Below, one piece after another: positions 13,331 through 14,852 of a stretch of 14,852 nucleotides of DNA. Position 1 is the stretch's first letter; each line of letters starts with the position of its first letter. Made by a program: the position numbers and the translations under genes. The notes under the pieces were generated by a model, which had not been told where the DNA came from, searched no databases, and was given only the letters and a program-made list of their open reading frames with translations. This stretch comes from an uncultured Elusimicrobium sp. (GTDB lineage Bacteria; Elusimicrobiota; Elusimicrobia; Elusimicrobiales; Elusimicrobiaceae), in contig CALAFB010000073.1 of NCBI GenBank assembly GCA_937891135.1, positions 1 through 14,852 on the forward strand, in the 5' to 3' direction.

Positions 13331-14852
13331 AATTGCACGAGTTCACGAGCGGCGAGGTCTTCTATGTCTTCCAGCGGAACATTTTTGTATTTATAATAAA
13401 TATAATTCCATGCAAAACGCAAACTTTTTTCTTCCTTATCGGTAGCATACGCGGAAGGATTTTGTCCGTTATGAGTGGCCCGATACTGTTGTACTTGTTC
13501 TAAAATCTCCTGCGATGTTCTGGGATCGGCTTTTTCTCTTACCCATTGTGCTTTTAAGGCCACCAACCGAGCAATTATCGGGTCCTGTGGATCTTTGGCA
13601 CGCATTATCGCCCCGTCTGCTGCATCACGCAAGGACTCTTCTGCCGGATCTTCTGCCTCTCGGGAAGGGTAACGATGGTATTTCTCAATAAAGTTTTCTA
13701 ATTCAGTCAATACTTCTTGCGGAGTTCGGCCTTTTTTTTCCCATTGTTCTTTTAGAGATGTAAGCCGCACGATCACCGGGTCTTCCGGGTTTTTGGCACG
13801 TCGTATAGCATTGTTAACTGCGTTATACAAGGACCGTTCCAACTGTTCTTCTGTATTCCAAAAAGGGTAACGATGGTATCTTTCAATAAAAGTTTCTAAT
13901 TCGGTTAATACTTCTTGCGGAGTTTTGCTCTTTGAAATCTCTTTTACCCATTGGGTTTTAAGATATATAAGCCGCACGATAGTTGGGTCCTGCGGATCTT
14001 TGGCACGCTTTATTGCATCGTCCACTGAATTACGCAAAGACCGTTCTGCCGGATCTCCTGCAGTCTGCGAAGGGTAACGGTGGTATTTTTCAATAAAAAC
14101 TTCTAATTCGGTTAATAATTGCTTCGGTCTTTTAATATCTCTGACCCATTGTGCTTTTAAGTTTGTTAAGCGTACAATGGTGGGGTCCTGCGGATCTTTG
14201 GCACGCATTATCGCCCCGTCTGCTGCATTACGCAAGGACTCTTCTGCCGGATCTTCTGTATACGCAGAAGGGTAACGATGATATTTTTCAATAAAAACTT
14301 CTAATTCGGTTAATACTTCTTGCGGAGTTCGGCCTTTGGAAACTTTTTTTACCCATTGGGCTTTTAATGCGAGTAGCCGTTGACTCGTGCCATCCTTTAA
14401 GTTTTGTGCTTCTGCTTTGAGGCACGCATTGTTAAATGCCCTGCGTAGCAAGCGTTCTGCTGGGTCTGCCGCAGTCTCAGCAGGAAATCTGCCATTGTCT
14501 CTGATAAACTGCAACACTTGTTCTAATACTTCGTCCGGTGTTCTTCTGGGAGTACGTCCCTTTGGCCCATAACTGGGCGCGGGGGTGCTTAACCGAGCGG
14601 GCGCGGTCTGGGCCACCACCACTTCCCTGTTGCCATATACATACTCTTCTACTTCCGGGTTCATTTTGTTGCCGTCCCGTTTGGCTATATTGTACCGTAC
14701 TTTGCGTGCTAACGTGCCTTCCGCACCAGGTGCATTGGTTTTGGGCATACGTTTGTGAACCAGTACAAACCCTTGTTCTTCTAAATGCGTAAATACTTCA
14801 TCTAACCGCGAAAATTTACCAAATAATACTTTTAAATGCCCTTCCGTAAACG
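13300..14852 (-). CDS. Tandem-repeat helical protein, 5' end outside the window
   Basis: I do not recognise this protein. The frame is open past the first Met at 14748 to the window edge, and the extra 34 codons read like real protein (FSRLDEVFTHLEEQGFVLVH), so the gene starts beyond 14852; that part resembles a winged-helix-like segment, which is a guess. After a basic, proline-rich linker it has six repeats of 65-71 residues beginning near positions 70, 141, 208, 276, 341 and 411 counted from that Met (14541 to 13303). Each has an EVLTELE-FIEKYHRYPS helix, a DPAE-SLR-A helix, AI-RAKDP-DP and a LKAQW ending; the first and last units are divergent. The pattern recalls small helical repeats such as helicase-associated domains, without a firm match. 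It lies upstream of DUF177 on the same strand. Confidence 0.7.
   Translation of the reverse strand, partial: FTEGHLKVLFGKFSRLDEVFTHLEEQGFVLVHKRMPKTNAPGAEGTLARKVRYNIAKRDGNKMNPEVEEYVYGNREVVVAQTAPARLSTPAPSYGPKGRTPRRTPDEVLEQVLQFIRDNGRFPAETAADPAERLLRRAFNNACLKAEAQNLKDGTSQRLLALKAQWVKKVSKGRTPQEVLTELEVFIEKYHRYPSAYTEDPAEESLRNAADGAIMRAKDPQDPTIVRLTNLKAQWVRDIKRPKQLLTELEVFIEKYHRYPSQTAGDPAERSLRNSVDDAIKRAKDPQDPTIVRLIYLKTQWVKEISKSKTPQEVLTELETFIERYHRYPFWNTEEQLERSLYNAVNNAIRRAKNPEDPVIVRLTSLKEQWEKKGRTPQEVLTELENFIEKYHRYPSREAEDPAEESLRDAADGAIMRAKDPQDPIIARLVALKAQWVREKADPRTSQEILEQVQQYRATHNGQNPSAYATDKEEKSLRFAWNYIYYKYKNVPLEDIEDLAARELVQLHRETISVQD
13518..14541 (-). repeat. DNA-level tandem repeats of about 195-213 bases
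   Basis: Successive unit starts are spaced 213, 201, 204, 195 and 210 bases apart, all multiples of three. 13589-13655 and 14192-14258 are identical at 66 of 67 bases although they lie in units 2 and 5, 603 bases apart, pointing to a recent three-unit duplication or gene conversion. Confidence 0.85.

Noticed and set aside
13518..14541. CRISPR array or minisatellite
   Set aside because: Repeats are 195-213 bases, in frame, without short repeat/spacer alternation; they are protein repeats.

Overview
The window is about 14.9 kb of compact bacterial chromosome. It carries a stop-to-start packed cell-envelope and lipid operon, meso-diaminopimelate synthesis by the DapL/DapF route, and three type IV pilin-like genes whose mature N-termini read FTLIE-(L/V)LVV. 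Scattered PilE-like pilins together with DapL and a DUF177-rpmF-plsX-fabG-acpP-rnc cluster suggest a Gram-negative-type bacterium, most plausibly Elusimicrobiota. That assignment is inference from gene content and sequence flavour and was not checked by any search.

Layout. 1-214 is a GC-rich leader with many possible base pairs, starting at a TATAAT box and ending in a hairpin over the ribosome-binding site of yraN. The + strand then carries yraN (215-577), a purine nucleoside phosphorylase (593-1414) and a 474-residue Wzx-type flippase (1456-2880). The - strand carries a short pilin (3468 to 2953), then, reading leftward from 6395, dapF, dapL (4-base overlap) and a second pilin ending at a strong terminator. 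A nitroreductase (6452-7003, +) diverges from dapF. It is followed by a 324-base non-coding stretch that can fold in two mutually exclusive ways, and then a third pilin (7328-7978, +) with a 50-residue prepilin leader and two hairpins after it.

From 14852 back to 8098 everything is on the - strand: a partial tandem-repeat protein (open at the right edge), then DUF177/YceD, rpmF, plsX, fabG, acpP, rnc and a membrane-anchored ankyrin-repeat protein, with overlaps or gaps of a few bases at most junctions. PlsX and FabG/ACP connect fatty-acid synthesis to phospholipid synthesis; L32 and RNase III add ribosome assembly and RNA processing. fabH, fabD and fabF, which often sit in such clusters, are absent here.

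Most interesting: (i) the leader of the third pilin, in which one strand (7243-7254) can pair perfectly over 12 bases with upstream sequence or, over a longer imperfect stem, with downstream sequence near the ribosome-binding site; (ii) a 16-base palindrome shared by two pilin loci, once inside coding sequence; (iii) two genes (dapF, DUF177) with no Shine-Dalgarno and a TAAAAT box 6-9 bases before the ATG, suggesting leaderless transcripts; (iv) the tandem-repeat protein, with 67-base blocks 66/67 identical three units apart.
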